NCBI GenBank assembly: GCA_027922465.2
Contig: BQMF02000118.1
Location: 930,001-994,000, forward strand
Length of the DNA: 64,000 nt
Direction: 5' to 3'
DNA from: Turritopsis dohrnii
Taxonomy: Eukaryota; Cnidaria; Hydrozoa; Anthoathecata; Oceaniidae
Shown here: piece by piece, positions 34,793 to 44,350 of the stretch
How positions within the stretch are numbered: the first letter of the stretch is position 1
How the letters are laid out: each line of letters begins with the position of its first letter
Translations under genes and position numbers: made by a program
The notes under the pieces: generated by a model
The model's database searches: none
Told to the model about the DNA's origin: nothing
Seen by the model: only the letters and a program-made list of their open reading frames with translations

Positions 34793-35032
34793 CTGCGCAG
34801 TAGTAAATGTTCTACTGCGCAGTAGCATATAGTTCTACTGCGCAGTAATAAATGTTCTACTGCGCAGTAGTAAATGTTCTACTGCGCAGTAGTAAAATTT
34901 CTACTGCGCAGTAGCATAATTCTACTGCGCAGTAGCGAACTTCTCAGTTGAGAATTGAATGAGGTGCTACTGCGCAGTAATGTGGGTCTACTGCGCAGTA
35001 ATGGTGGTCTACTGCGCAGTATTCATCAAAGT
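34793..35032. repeat. Right iteron block: 10 copies of TACTGCGCAGTA
   Basis: Ten copies of the palindrome lie in the right inverted repeat, mirroring the order and spacers of the left block (for example AACTTCTCAGTTGAGAATTG between two copies on both sides). Confidence 0.95.
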
Positions 35033-35076
35033 GTGCTTAAATAACTGATGGCACTAATGGGCCACCGTACATCCTT

Positions 35077-36484
35077 ATTATCAATTGCGCCTGAAATTTG
35101 GCGTGTGAGATAAGTAGGCTTAAATTTTGGATCACATTGGCTTTTGATGTTCCCTAAAACCTATTAAGTATCAAGTGTGCATAGCAAATACTGCAGAAAA
35201 AAGATTTTTTTTTTTGCTCCCTATATTCAAGAATTCCAAGAGTCTTAATTTGTCCCGACGGTTCCCCAAATGACAAAATAATATTATTTTGCCTGAAATA
35301 TGAAATTGACATTGTATTATTCCCATTGACAAACGTGATTTTCTGGAACCTCTGAAAAATGCATAAGTTACAGTCTCATGGCATTATCATTTCAAGCGCG
35401 AAGGTACTCGGAGGGAGTATGCATACCACACTTCTTATGGTGAAGAAATTTTGGGGTAATTTGTAAGTAAAAAAAGTTTATTGTAGGTGGAATCGCGTGG
35501 AATCTTTTGTGGTGAAAGGCTTGACCAAGATGCTTTATATTCTCAATTATCACCACGCATGCGCATTTAGTTCCAAAGATATTTTAAAGTGCCCTAGATC
35601 CCCAAAAAGGCAGTTAAGTCCTAAAGAATCCTAAATGCATACAGCAAGGAGACCACTCAGTAGCAAAAGCTAATCGAGGAGTGGCCACCTCTTTACAAAT
35701 TTTATAATTTTTTTTATAATTCAATTTCCGCGCCTTAGCGAAGGAAATTGTTTGATTTAGAGACATTCTATCTATCTCTCACCGTAACAGTTTTTTGCCG
35801 TTTTCGGAAAGTCCGTTCGGATTTCGGATTGTTTGTTTATTCAGAATAGTTAATGACAGACCCAAAACTCTATGCAAAATGTAATACAAAAAGGCCACTT
35901 TCAATATCAATTCATAAAAAAAATAAGCTTTTTATACTTTTGGAATACTTTTAAAAGTTATTTTAGCCGTTTTATGTTGAAAATTTCCCAATTCAGTTAT
36001 CTTTAAAAGTTCTTTAAAAAGTCAGTAAAATATGCACACCGAACACGTGAATCGTTGGTCGTGTTTAGAATGTATAGGCCATCGTAGGTGCCGTGAATAC
36101 CGACACGGGAATTTTCCGACAGACTATACTCAATGGCGATCGCGCCACCATCCGTGTGCCGAAAAGGCAAGAAACGGATCCGCTGGCCTTCAGGACACGA
36201 AAAACTCAACATAAATTCTTATGAACGAGAGAACGCAGCCTGAATTTTCGAAGGTTTTAAAATTTCAAACATTTAAAGCATTTTCTTTGATATTTTATCA
36301 TATAATCTATGAGCGCACGGATATAATATTAATAAAATAGGTCCACATAAAACTGGGACTTTTAGTTACTTATGGTACTCTACTGAATGTACTTTGGTAC
36401 TTGAAAATAGATATGTATTTCTTGTTGGTAAAGTTCGGTTTAGACATAGATAAATAGATCTTCGTAATGTTGATTTAAAGTTAT
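35077..36484. other. Interior of the giant element; no gene recognised
   Basis: AT-rich with scattered GC-richer patches (35700-35830 and 36040-36190). Two overlapping opposite-strand ORFs near 36003-36214 have no domain or splice context. Confidence 0.4.
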
Positions 36485-36772
36485 GTATATAATTTTTATC
36501 TTCTTGTAATCCTGTTAAATGTCATGGATTAAAATCTTTGAAATGCCCCACTTTCTCCTGCTATTAATGAAAGCTATGAACAATTTCATGTAATGTTTAC
36601 TTAAATATATTACCAAATTCAAATTTCTGGCAAAATTTGGAAGGTGTGCACAAAGAACAATTGGAAGGCCCTGATAGTTGGCAGTTACTTGCAGATTTTT
36701 CCTTGATTTTCAAATGATTTTGGTTCACTTCTATCGAATATCATTTTATTCTTCATGTGAACCATAAGTCAT
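36485..36772 (+). repeat. Dispersed direct repeat, copy A
   Basis: From TATATAATTTTTATCTTCTT to ATTCTTCATGTGAA, repeated at 43044-43306 with scattered substitutions and small indels (for example an insertion near 36693). Confidence 0.9.
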
Positions 36773-36919
36773 ATTCTGGGAATTGTGATAGACCTGTTCT
36801 CACATAAGCAACAAGAACAGAATGGATAGTCATTCGGATATCTTGAAAATTAGCCTAAAGCTATTTCCTCTAGGCCTGCTGCGGAAATTGTTCAAGCCCT
36901 GAGGCTTCTAGTTGATTTT

Positions 36920-37137
36920 AATAGACATTTACCGAGTTTATTTTTTATCAAGCTCCGCCTCGTTTTCGTAATGGTTAATATGGTAACGAAATGTCACGGG
37001 ACTCATTTCAGTAATGTGTAATAAGTGTTATAATTGTTATAGTGTTAATGATTGAGCACAAGAGATTCGGTTGTCATAGTAACGCAATTGAAAACGAGGC
37101 GGAGTGTGATAAAAAATAAACTCGGGAAAGGTCTATT
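36920..37137. repeat. MITE with ends AATAGACATTTACCGAGTTT
   Basis: The left end (AATAGACATTTACCGAG, then TTTATTTTTTATCA, GCTCCGCCTCGTTTTC) and the right end (GAAAACGAGGCGGAG..TGATAAAAAATAAA, CTCGGGAAAGGTCTATT) are inverted repeats of about 50 bp. Non-coding. Confidence 0.85.
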
Positions 37138-38009
37138 GAGATTAGAATATTTTATACACTAGAGGAAACGGTTCTTACACTATTGAACCGATCCTACCCT
37201 GGATTAAAACCCATCACTTCCGACCTAATAGAGCAGTGTGCATTGGGTTTCTGGTGCTCTATTTAAGTTTTACAAATTATTTTCGTTAACTGCTTGTTAT
37301 TTCCATTGATCTTCTTGATATCTTTTCAACTATTTTTCTCTATTCCTTCCTTTAAACGGATAACGAGCTGCTTCGATTGTTATCTCGTTCCAATTTTTTC
37401 GGTTGATTTTTGGTTGAATATGAAAATAAATAAAATTATTATAATATAAGAAACTTTAACTATATACATCTTCTCAAGTATAAAGCATCGTGAGATCGGC
37501 CTCTAACTTTCCAAACTAAATATTTGAATCAGGACTTACCGATTCTTCTTATTTTTTTCTTCCGCTTTTTCATACCATTCTTTCCTAACTCTCCTTTGAA
37601 ACAGCTAAATTTTTTGTTAATATATTTACCCTTTAAATCTTCCCTAAATTCCATTTTTTAGTAGTAGTGTTGCTTAATTTGTTGCTAAGCATTGATTGAA
37701 AAAATATATATTTCCAGGCTTGAAATCCATTGTGTACGTTTATATATCTAAGTACAAAGTCTAGGACATAATAACAACCTAGTGTAGCAACCTAGCATGT
37801 AACAATGTGAACAAATGTGCTGTATGCTAGTTAGTGCTATGCTAGTGCTGCATCGTTTCAAAATTGCACGTTGCTAATTTATGTAAGATCCTTGTAGTAC
37901 TGTTGCTTAACCTTTTGAGAAAATTTATTAGTGTTGCCATGTGAAAAGAGCCTTTTGAAATGGGTCTACGTCTTAGTTTTGTGGTATGAATTTACTTTTG
38001 AAAATTAAG
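37138..38009. other. No gene seen; probable 5' UTR of the LINE in its distal part
   Basis: AT-rich. The last part leads into a LINE-type ORF1 start (AAGATGGCGGACGG). Confidence 0.35.
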
Positions 38010-38913
38010 ATGGCGGACGGACACGTGGGCAACAATGATCGCGATAACACTTTGAGTAAATTGTTAGACAACCAAGATTTAGTTTTACCAATTCTTGTGG
38101 AATCAAAGATACAAAACAATGATCATCAAGGTGATATTCATTTGGATATGAAAAATACCATTTGTGATTTGGACAAGATTTGTGATGATATTCGTTTGAA
38201 AAACCTACGAACTATGCTGTTTCAAGACCTTAAAGATTCATTGACTGACTTTATTCGCAGTGAATTACATCAAAGAACAGGAGATCGAATGGACGAAAAG
38301 GAAGAAGTTGAATTGCTGAAAACCGAAATTTTGTTTTTAAAGAATGAGATAAAGGAAAAAAACAAAATCATAGATTTTCTAACGGTGAACCCACTAGTCC
38401 GTGACGGGCGAAATTTTTCTCATGACGAAAACACATTAGAAATGAATATTAATGCAGAAATCATAGGCGTATTCAAGGTCAGTCACAGAAAGTGGAGGAG
38501 TACAACATTACGATATTTCTTTTCAGTCTTAAGTATCGATTAGGTTACTTGCACGCTTTCCTTTTCTACTTTAAATGACTAAACCCTCCTCCACAAATTT
38601 TGACTGACCTCTGGCTACGCCTCTGGAAATAATCAAAGATCTCTCTGTGGTTGTAAATCCGGTTGATTTAGATACACCAAACGTCAGTATGTTATATAAT
38701 ACGGATGAGTGTAAACCAACATTAGAGAACCAAACACTCTCAAACCTTGGCTCGCAAAAATTAGTCCACGCAAAAAAAATCCCCTTAAGGTATATCATGT
38801 TCGAAAAGAACATTTTCATACAGATCCTAACAAAGTTTTATTGTGTCATTTGTCTTTTCGTGCAAATTGGTGTTATTTATAGACTCCATGGAAGTGGTAA
38901 TATGCAGATCTAG
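38010..38913 (+). pseudogene. LINE ORF1-like coiled-coil fragment, split by a 133-bp MITE
   Basis: From ATGGCGGACGG at 38010 the frame encodes an acidic N-terminus followed by a coiled coil (about residues 100-135; VELLKTEILFLKNEIKEKNK). It is interrupted at 38477-38609 by a small MITE, which shifts the frame. Removing the MITE restores one frame that runs on from 38610 (LATPLEIIKDLSVVVNPVDL, and further). The architecture resembles the coiled-coil start of CR1/L2-type LINE ORF1 proteins. The C-terminal part is absent, cut off near the transposon at 38941. Confidence 0.5.
38477..38609. repeat. 133-bp MITE inside LINE ORF1
   Basis: GGTCAGTCACAGAAAGTGGA, then GGAG, at the left and CTCCTCCACAAATTTTGACT, then GACC, at the right are inverted. 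Its length of 133 bp causes a frameshift in the host ORF. No flanking duplication is obvious. Confidence 0.7.
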
Positions 38914-38940
38914 AGTGTAGTTGCAACATATGGAGAGGTG

Positions 38941-40072
38941 CCTACGATGGCCCAGAAGGGTCAAACTGCGCGCACGTCAAGAAATACTGCGCGCTTCCCT
39001 TTTACTGCGCGCTTCTCCCTTTTACTGCGCGCTCTTGTGTAAACTTATACTGCGCGCTGTCATCGACCTTTCTGCGCGCTCTTCGTAATACTGCGCGCTC
39101 TTCGTGACACTGCGTGCTCTTCGTATTACTGCGCGCTTCTCTTATCCCAAGAGCAATTTATTTCATAATACCTTAAGTGGATGAAATTTTGAGTTAATTC
39201 AATTTCGCGGATAAACGAAAAAAGGTAATTTTGAAAAAATTCAAATTTTGAGCACAATTTGGAGATGGTCTACTTCTTTATCTTCACAAAACAACTATTT
39301 ATGTAATATAAAATCAAAAATATTTCCGTCACTTTCCCTAGCCTTCCTAATCCTCATTTTCTTCATTGCCTCAAGAAATGTGAAGGTACATTTAACCAAG
39401 GAGATAATACAATAGAAATTGATTAAAAATTGTATTTAAAGCTCTTTTTTCAGTGTTCATTTTTCATGTCAGAGCCACTTACGTTTGATTTCCATTTACA
39501 AAATCAATAAAGCTCTTACTGAGAAGCTGAAGGATAGATCTAAAAATATACTATTTTTTTGTATCTTTTAATTTTGAACAGTTGGAAAGGAAAAAAATGG
39601 AAAACGATGTTTTAGAGAAATTGAAAATAACTCTAAAATTTTTTTTGACTAAAAAAAACAAAGCGTGTTTTACTCTATGTCTTGTGATTACTAGTGTAAA
39701 ACACACAAGTCAAACTTAACTCGTGTTGTAAATGGAGCTACGTTTTTACAACAAAGTTCAATTTCTAGAACTCATTTTGAATATTTAAAATTTTTGCTTT
39801 ATGTAAACATATTTCTGTCAAATGGACTAATTAAAAAATCACACATTTTTCCTTTAATCACACCATTCGAAAACACGAATTTTGATATGGTCGTAGTAGT
39901 GTGGTCGTAGGGAAGCGCGCAGTATTATGAAGAGCGCGCAGAATAGTCGATGACAGCGCGCAGTGTAAGGTTACACAAGAGCGCGCAGTAAAAGGGAGAA
40001 GCGCGCAGTAAAAGGGAAGCGCGCAGTATTTCTTGACGTGCGCGCAGTTTGACACTTCTGGGCCATCGTATG
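38941..40072. mobile_element. Non-autonomous relative of the IS3EU-like transposon (TACGATGGCCCAGAAG ends)
   Basis: The left end at about 38951 (TACGATGGCCCAGAAG, then GGTCAAACTGCGCGC) and the right end at about 40050-40072 (CTTCTGGGCCATCGTA) are inverted repeats of about 190 bp. Each carries 7-9 copies of a CTGCGCGC motif spaced 17-25 bp. The terminal TACGRTGGCCCA matches the ends of the 29521-35069 element, so the two belong to one superfamily. The core is AT-rich and non-coding. No flanking duplication is found. Confidence 0.8.
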
Positions 40073-42159
40073 AACCATATAATCTGCGGAATGATTTACA
40101 AAAAGAGAAATGGGTAAACGTGTTTGAAAATCAAAATCCGAACACAGCTTGGCAATCATTTAAAGACATATTGCTGCGAAACATAAACAATCACGCTCCA
40201 GTTATCCAAAAGCGAGTCAAAGGGAAGAATTCACCCTGGTTGACCTCAGAAATCAAAAATGAAATGAACTTGAGGGATACATTGCATCAAAAGTTTCTCA
40301 AGTCAAAATCGAATCATGATTTTACCAGTTTCAAATCACAACGAAATAAAGTAAATACTCTCGTCCGTAAAGCCAAACAACAACACACTAAAAATCTATT
40401 GATTGAGTCGGCAAACAACCCTGATCGTTTCTGGAAAGCCATTAAAAGGGTCTTTTCACTGAAACAGAAAGTGACAGCAACAAAAGCATTCCTGATTGAC
40501 AATAAGATTACCACAAACACTAAAATGATAGCCAATAATTTCTGTGCATTTTTCACAAATATAGCTTCAACTCTGAAAAAGAAGTTTTTTCCATTGAAAA
40601 ATTCTGTTTGGGCAAAACCGAAGACAGTCTATCCGAAAACTTACAACCGGTTCCGTTTCAAAGAGGTTACTGTTGCTGAGGTGTTTAAATTGCTGAAAAA
40701 GCTGTCAAGAAAGAAAGCATGTGGTCCTGACAACCTACCACCAGGTATACTGAAAGATGTTGCCCAACAGATAGCTAAACCTCTTTGCCACATCATCAAC
40801 TTAACTTTAAAAAGTGGTATTGTCCCAAACGACTTTAAAATTGGGAAAATAACACCTGTGCACAAAAGTGGACCGAAGCAAGATATGGACAATTACCGAC
40901 CAATAACGATATTGCCGATATGTTCAAAAATCTTTGAAAAATGTGTCCACGCTCAACTAATGAAGTTTTTAGAGGAACATGAACTCTTATCAAACACTCA
41001 ATTCGGATATAGATCCAGTAGAAACACTGAGTTGGCAGCGACACTGCTCCTAGACGACATTCGCAGACAAACAGACAAAGGAGAGCTGACAGGTGCCATC
41101 TTCATTGACCTCAGCAAGGCTTTTGATACGCTGGGACACTCACAAATTATTGAAAGCCTATGCAGCAATGGTATTGAAGGAATAGAAAAAGATCTGTTTG
41201 TTGATTACTTGTTTGGGAGAAAGCAATATGTTAGTTTCGCAAAAGATGCTTCCTCTGTCGAAAATGTCACATGTGGTGTCCCTCAAGGCTCCATTTTGGG
41301 GCCTCTTCTATTTTTGGTGACCTTTAATGACATCTCCGCCAACCTGAAACACTGTAAAATTATCACCTACGCTGATGATACCATCATTTACACTTCAGGC
41401 AAATGCAAGACAAGTATTGAAGGAAAGCTGCAAGAGGATTTCAAGTCTTTGTGTGAATGGCTTGAATTGAACGATCTTATAGTCAACATGAAGAAAGGAA
41501 AGACTGAATGTATTCTGTTTGGTACTGCTAAGCGAATTAAAAACCAAAACTTAAACATCACTTATCGTCACAACACTCTCAATTTTACAAGCACCTATAC
41601 CTACCTTGGTGTGAAATTGGATCAAACATTGTCATTGAGCACTCACGTAGAATCTGTTTACAAGAAAGCCTCAGGTCGACTCTACCTTCTAAAGAGAATT
41701 CGTCCACAAATTACCACCTGTGCTGCTTTGATGATATACAAAACGATGCTTGTTCCACTATTCACGTATTGTTCAATTCTCACTGGTAATGCTACAAAAA
41801 CTTTCCAAACTAAAGTCAACCGCTTGGAAGTCCGTGCTAAACAAGTAATTGGCAAAGTAGATTCGAATGCAAAGCTACCACCAATATCAGAACTTACAAA
41901 AAAGCGTATTTGTCTTCAAGTTTTCAAATGTATTCAAGGAAGCACCTGTCCTAACTTTAGGAACTACTTTGAAATCATGGAGAATGGTACTCGAAACAGT
42001 AACTGCATCATACGTGTCCCATCGATAAAGCTGGTAGCTACTAGAAGAGCTTTTTATTTCAATGGAGCCATTATATATAACAGCTTGCCAATAAATATAC
42101 GATTGGCTGGCTCTACGAATGAATTTTTAACATTATATGAAAAAGCTTTTAATGTTTAG
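40033..42159 (+). CDS. LINE reverse transcriptase (CR1/Jockey-type), endonuclease domain missing
   Basis: A 708-codon open frame whose first ~13 residues come from the neighbouring transposon end. The rest is a LINE pol protein: a linker with SPWLTSEIKNEMNLRD, GPDNLPPGILK, then FIDLSKAFD (about 357, motif A), GVPQGSILGPLLF (motif B), YADD (about 446-449, motif C, intact) and YLGVKLD. The C-terminal tail resembles CR1/Jockey-type elements. The AP-endonuclease domain normally found upstream is absent. The frame has no stop, so loss of the 5' half is recent. The 3' UTR ends in a (TAAA)n tail near 42425-42450, typical of these LINEs. Confidence 0.85.
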   Translation: MTCAQFDTSGPSYEPYNLRNDLQKEKWVNVFENQNPNTAWQSFKDILLRNINNHAPVIQKRVKGKNSPWLTSEIKNEMNLRDTLHQKFLKSKSNHDFTSFKSQRNKVNTLVRKAKQQHTKNLLIESANNPDRFWKAIKRVFSLKQKVTATKAFLIDNKITTNTKMIANNFCAFFTNIASTLKKKFFPLKNSVWAKPKTVYPKTYNRFRFKEVTVAEVFKLLKKLSRKKACGPDNLPPGILKDVAQQIAKPLCHIINLTLKSGIVPNDFKIGKITPVHKSGPKQDMDNYRPITILPICSKIFEKCVHAQLMKFLEEHELLSNTQFGYRSSRNTELAATLLLDDIRRQTDKGELTGAIFIDLSKAFDTLGHSQIIESLCSNGIEGIEKDLFVDYLFGRKQYVSFAKDASSVENVTCGVPQGSILGPLLFLVTFNDISANLKHCKIITYADDTIIYTSGKCKTSIEGKLQEDFKSLCEWLELNDLIVNMKKGKTECILFGTAKRIKNQNLNITYRHNTLNFTSTYTYLGVKLDQTLSLSTHVESVYKKASGRLYLLKRIRPQITTCAALMIYKTMLVPLFTYCSILTGNATKTFQTKVNRLEVRAKQVIGKVDSNAKLPPISELTKKRICLQVFKCIQGSTCPNFRNYFEIMENGTRNSNCIIRVPSIKLVATRRAFYFNGAIIYNSLPINIRLAGSTNEFLTLYEKAFNV

Positions 42160-42559
42160 ATTTTTACATTTTACACTATCCTTTACTTTGGACACAATTT
42201 CCCACACTTTACAGTTTGCTTGATACTGAAACGTGTTTTTAACTTTGATTATTTAACTTCTTTTCAGATTTCTAGTCTTTTTTCACCAGTCACTAATGTT
42301 TTTACTTTTAATTTTAACTGTTACCTTTTTGTTTTCAAAGGCAGGACCCAATGAAAAACAGAAATTTTGTATATATTGTATATTATAACAAATTTTTGAT
42401 TGGTTATCCTGTGTAAATATTCGTTTTAAATAAATAAATAAATAAATAATAGGGATAATAAGAGATATTAAATGTTTATTTTCCATGTGAAAAGACTCTT
42501 ATTTAATCAATAAGTAAAATTTTGATTTCCCGAATAATTTTGCATTTTTGTAGTAGATA

Positions 42560-42760
42560 GTGATTGACAAGTTTCCTTTTTGCACTTTTTACAGCCGACA
42601 TCTTTGCTTCTCGTTCACCTCAAGACTACAAGGATTTTGTAAAAAAACGAGAAACACGAGAAACAATCTTTTGGTTGAATTGGAATTCGACCTTCGAAAA
42701 AATTCGTTCGAAAGTAGAACATTTTTATTCGATTTTCAGTGTAAAAAGGTCTTTACTTGT
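42560..42760. other. No gene recognised
   Basis: Two overlapping plus-strand ORFs (42560-42886 and 42564-42803) have no domain; they overlap the GTTCGAGATAGAGAG repeat and are probably chance frames. Confidence 0.35.
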
Positions 42761-42764
42761 GAAA

Positions 42765-43046
42765 AAGTTCGAGATAGAGAGAGAAATAATTCAATGGGTC
42801 TAAAATTTTGTAAAAAAGTTCGAGATAGAGAGAGCAATAGTGAAATAGTTCGAGATAGAGAGATAAATTGTCTGACGGGACCATGATTTTGGTTCGAGAT
42901 AGAGAGAAGTTCGAGATAGAGAGGTTCGAGATAGAGAGAGCATTTTACTCTAGAGCGTTCACAAATGTCCAAGGGACCGAGAATTTGGTTTGAGATAGAG
43001 AGATGTTCGAGATAACAAGTGTTCGAGATAGAGAGAGTCTACTGTA
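42765..43046 (+). repeat. Array of GTTCGAGATAGAGAGA units ending in CTACTGTA
   Basis: At least eight copies of GTTCGAGATAGAGAG occur in direct orientation (near 42768, 42818, 42848, 42893, 42908, 42923, 43004 and 43020). The right edge GAGAGAGTCTACTGTA looks like a pogo/Tigger-type terminus next to TA. The opposite inverted end is not visible, so it is a truncated or rearranged copy. Confidence 0.65.
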
Positions 43047-43306
43047 TATAATTTTTATCTTCTTGTAATCCTGTTAAATGTCATGGATTAAAATCTTTGA
43101 AATGCCCAAGTTTCTCCTGCTCCTATTAATGCAAGTTATGAACAATTTCATGTAATGTTTACTTAAATATATTACCAAATTCACATTTCTGGCAAAATTT
43201 GGAAGGTGTGCACAAAAAACAATTGGAAGGTCCTGATATTAAAGTTGGCAGATTTTCAAATGATTTTGGTTCACTTTTATCGAATATCATTTTGTTCTTC
43301 ATGTGA
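43044..43306 (+). repeat. Dispersed direct repeat, copy B
   Basis: Similar to 36485-36772 over its whole length, in the same orientation 6.56 kb away. It begins exactly at the TA next to the pogo-like end. Confidence 0.9.
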
Positions 43307-44350
43307 ATGTTAAAGTCAGTAGTACACGTTTTAATTCGCACACAAGAACGTGATTTTAACCAAAAAATCGTCAAATTTTCCATCCTCCAGACCCCCCAGG
43401 TGATTTTTCGAACGCTCCTGCTTCGCATTCGCGGTGTGCCCAAACTGACGTCTGGATACGGCACTGCAGAAAAACAGCTAGGGGAACCTCGCACCATAAT
43501 ATGGCTGCTCTTCCTGATTGGTTTAAAATATCAAGTGATATAAAACGAGTGTATCTCCAAAAATTTGTATAATAGAGAGATGCACAATACACAATTATAG
43601 CACTTTAAAGCTTGTTCAGGCCTCCCACAGAAATTTTGACAATCATAATGAATATATGGCCCAAAACGGCTAAAATATATGGAAATATATGAAAAAAGTG
43701 GGTAAAATATATGATTTTTTGCTAAAACATTATGTTTTTCAGACCTGAGGTAATTGTGCAAATACAAACTTTACCATGCCATATCCTTATATCAACCAAA
43801 GATTAAACACTTTGAATTTCTCAATGCTAAACATTAACTAAACATAACATTACGAGCATATGTAACACAATACCAAGTCCAAATGAGCAATCTTGCCACA
43901 ATACCTATCGGCAAAACTGTTCACACGTTCCGAATAGAAAACTGAAACAGTTAGTACTTTTGACTTACTTAACAAAACTAGAAACACAAGTAGCAATAAA
44001 TCTGATTTATTAAGATCAAGATCTCGCAATTCTCTGTGTATAAGCTCTAATGATCAATTGACGTTTATACTTTTAAATCCTGAATAGTGAGGAATCTACA
44101 GAATCTTTTTGGTTTTTCGGAACAAATATCCTGAATTGAAAAGAGAAACTACAGGAAAACATTGTGAAAGCGGTGTACTCTCTACAACTTGAACCTTCAT
44201 AATTTGGATGAATTAGATACAATCCCTTCATAACTTAAACTATACAAAACTAAAATTTCTTTTGGGTATTAGAGTTATAAGGAGTTCACTGTACTACAAC
44301 AGAAATAATCAAACTCAGAAACAATTCAAAATGATTCAATTCAAAAAAAA
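43307..44350. other. Interior of the giant element; no gene recognised
   Basis: A GC-richer patch at 43380-43500 and otherwise AT-rich DNA. ORFs on both strands overlap each other and carry no domain. Confidence 0.4.

Larger units (their letters stand above)
29521..35069 (+). mobile_element. IS3EU-like DNA transposon carrying a DDE transposase and a SAM-HECT gene
   Basis: The left end TACGGTGGCCCATTAGTGCC (29521) and the right end GGCACTAATGGGCCACCGTA (to 35069) head inverted repeats of about 300 bp. The flanks carry CATCCT on both sides (29515-29520 and 35070-35075), a 6-bp target duplication; ACATCCTT (8 bp) results if the terminal TA is excluded. It contains an IS3-like DDE transposase (plus) and a five-exon SAM-HECT protein (minus), tail-to-tail. 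Both coding regions are uninterrupted, so the copy may be intact and young. To my knowledge IS3EU elements have 6-bp duplications and IS3-related transposases; the family assignment is by architecture, not by search. Confidence 0.88.
37950..42450 (+). mobile_element. LINE with internal deletion occupied by a DNA transposon
   Basis: ORF1-like sequence (38010 onward), the non-autonomous transposon at 38941-40072 and the RT ORF (to 42159) lie in the expected LINE order on one strand and end in a (TAAA)n tail. The ORF1 C-terminus and endonuclease are missing exactly where the transposon sits. That ORF1 and ORF2 come from the same original element is inferred from order and strand. Confidence 0.5.

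Noticed and set aside
36003..36214. Opposite-strand ORFs of 60-69 codons
   Set aside because: Mutually overlapping, no splice sites, no domain; probably a GC-richer patch.
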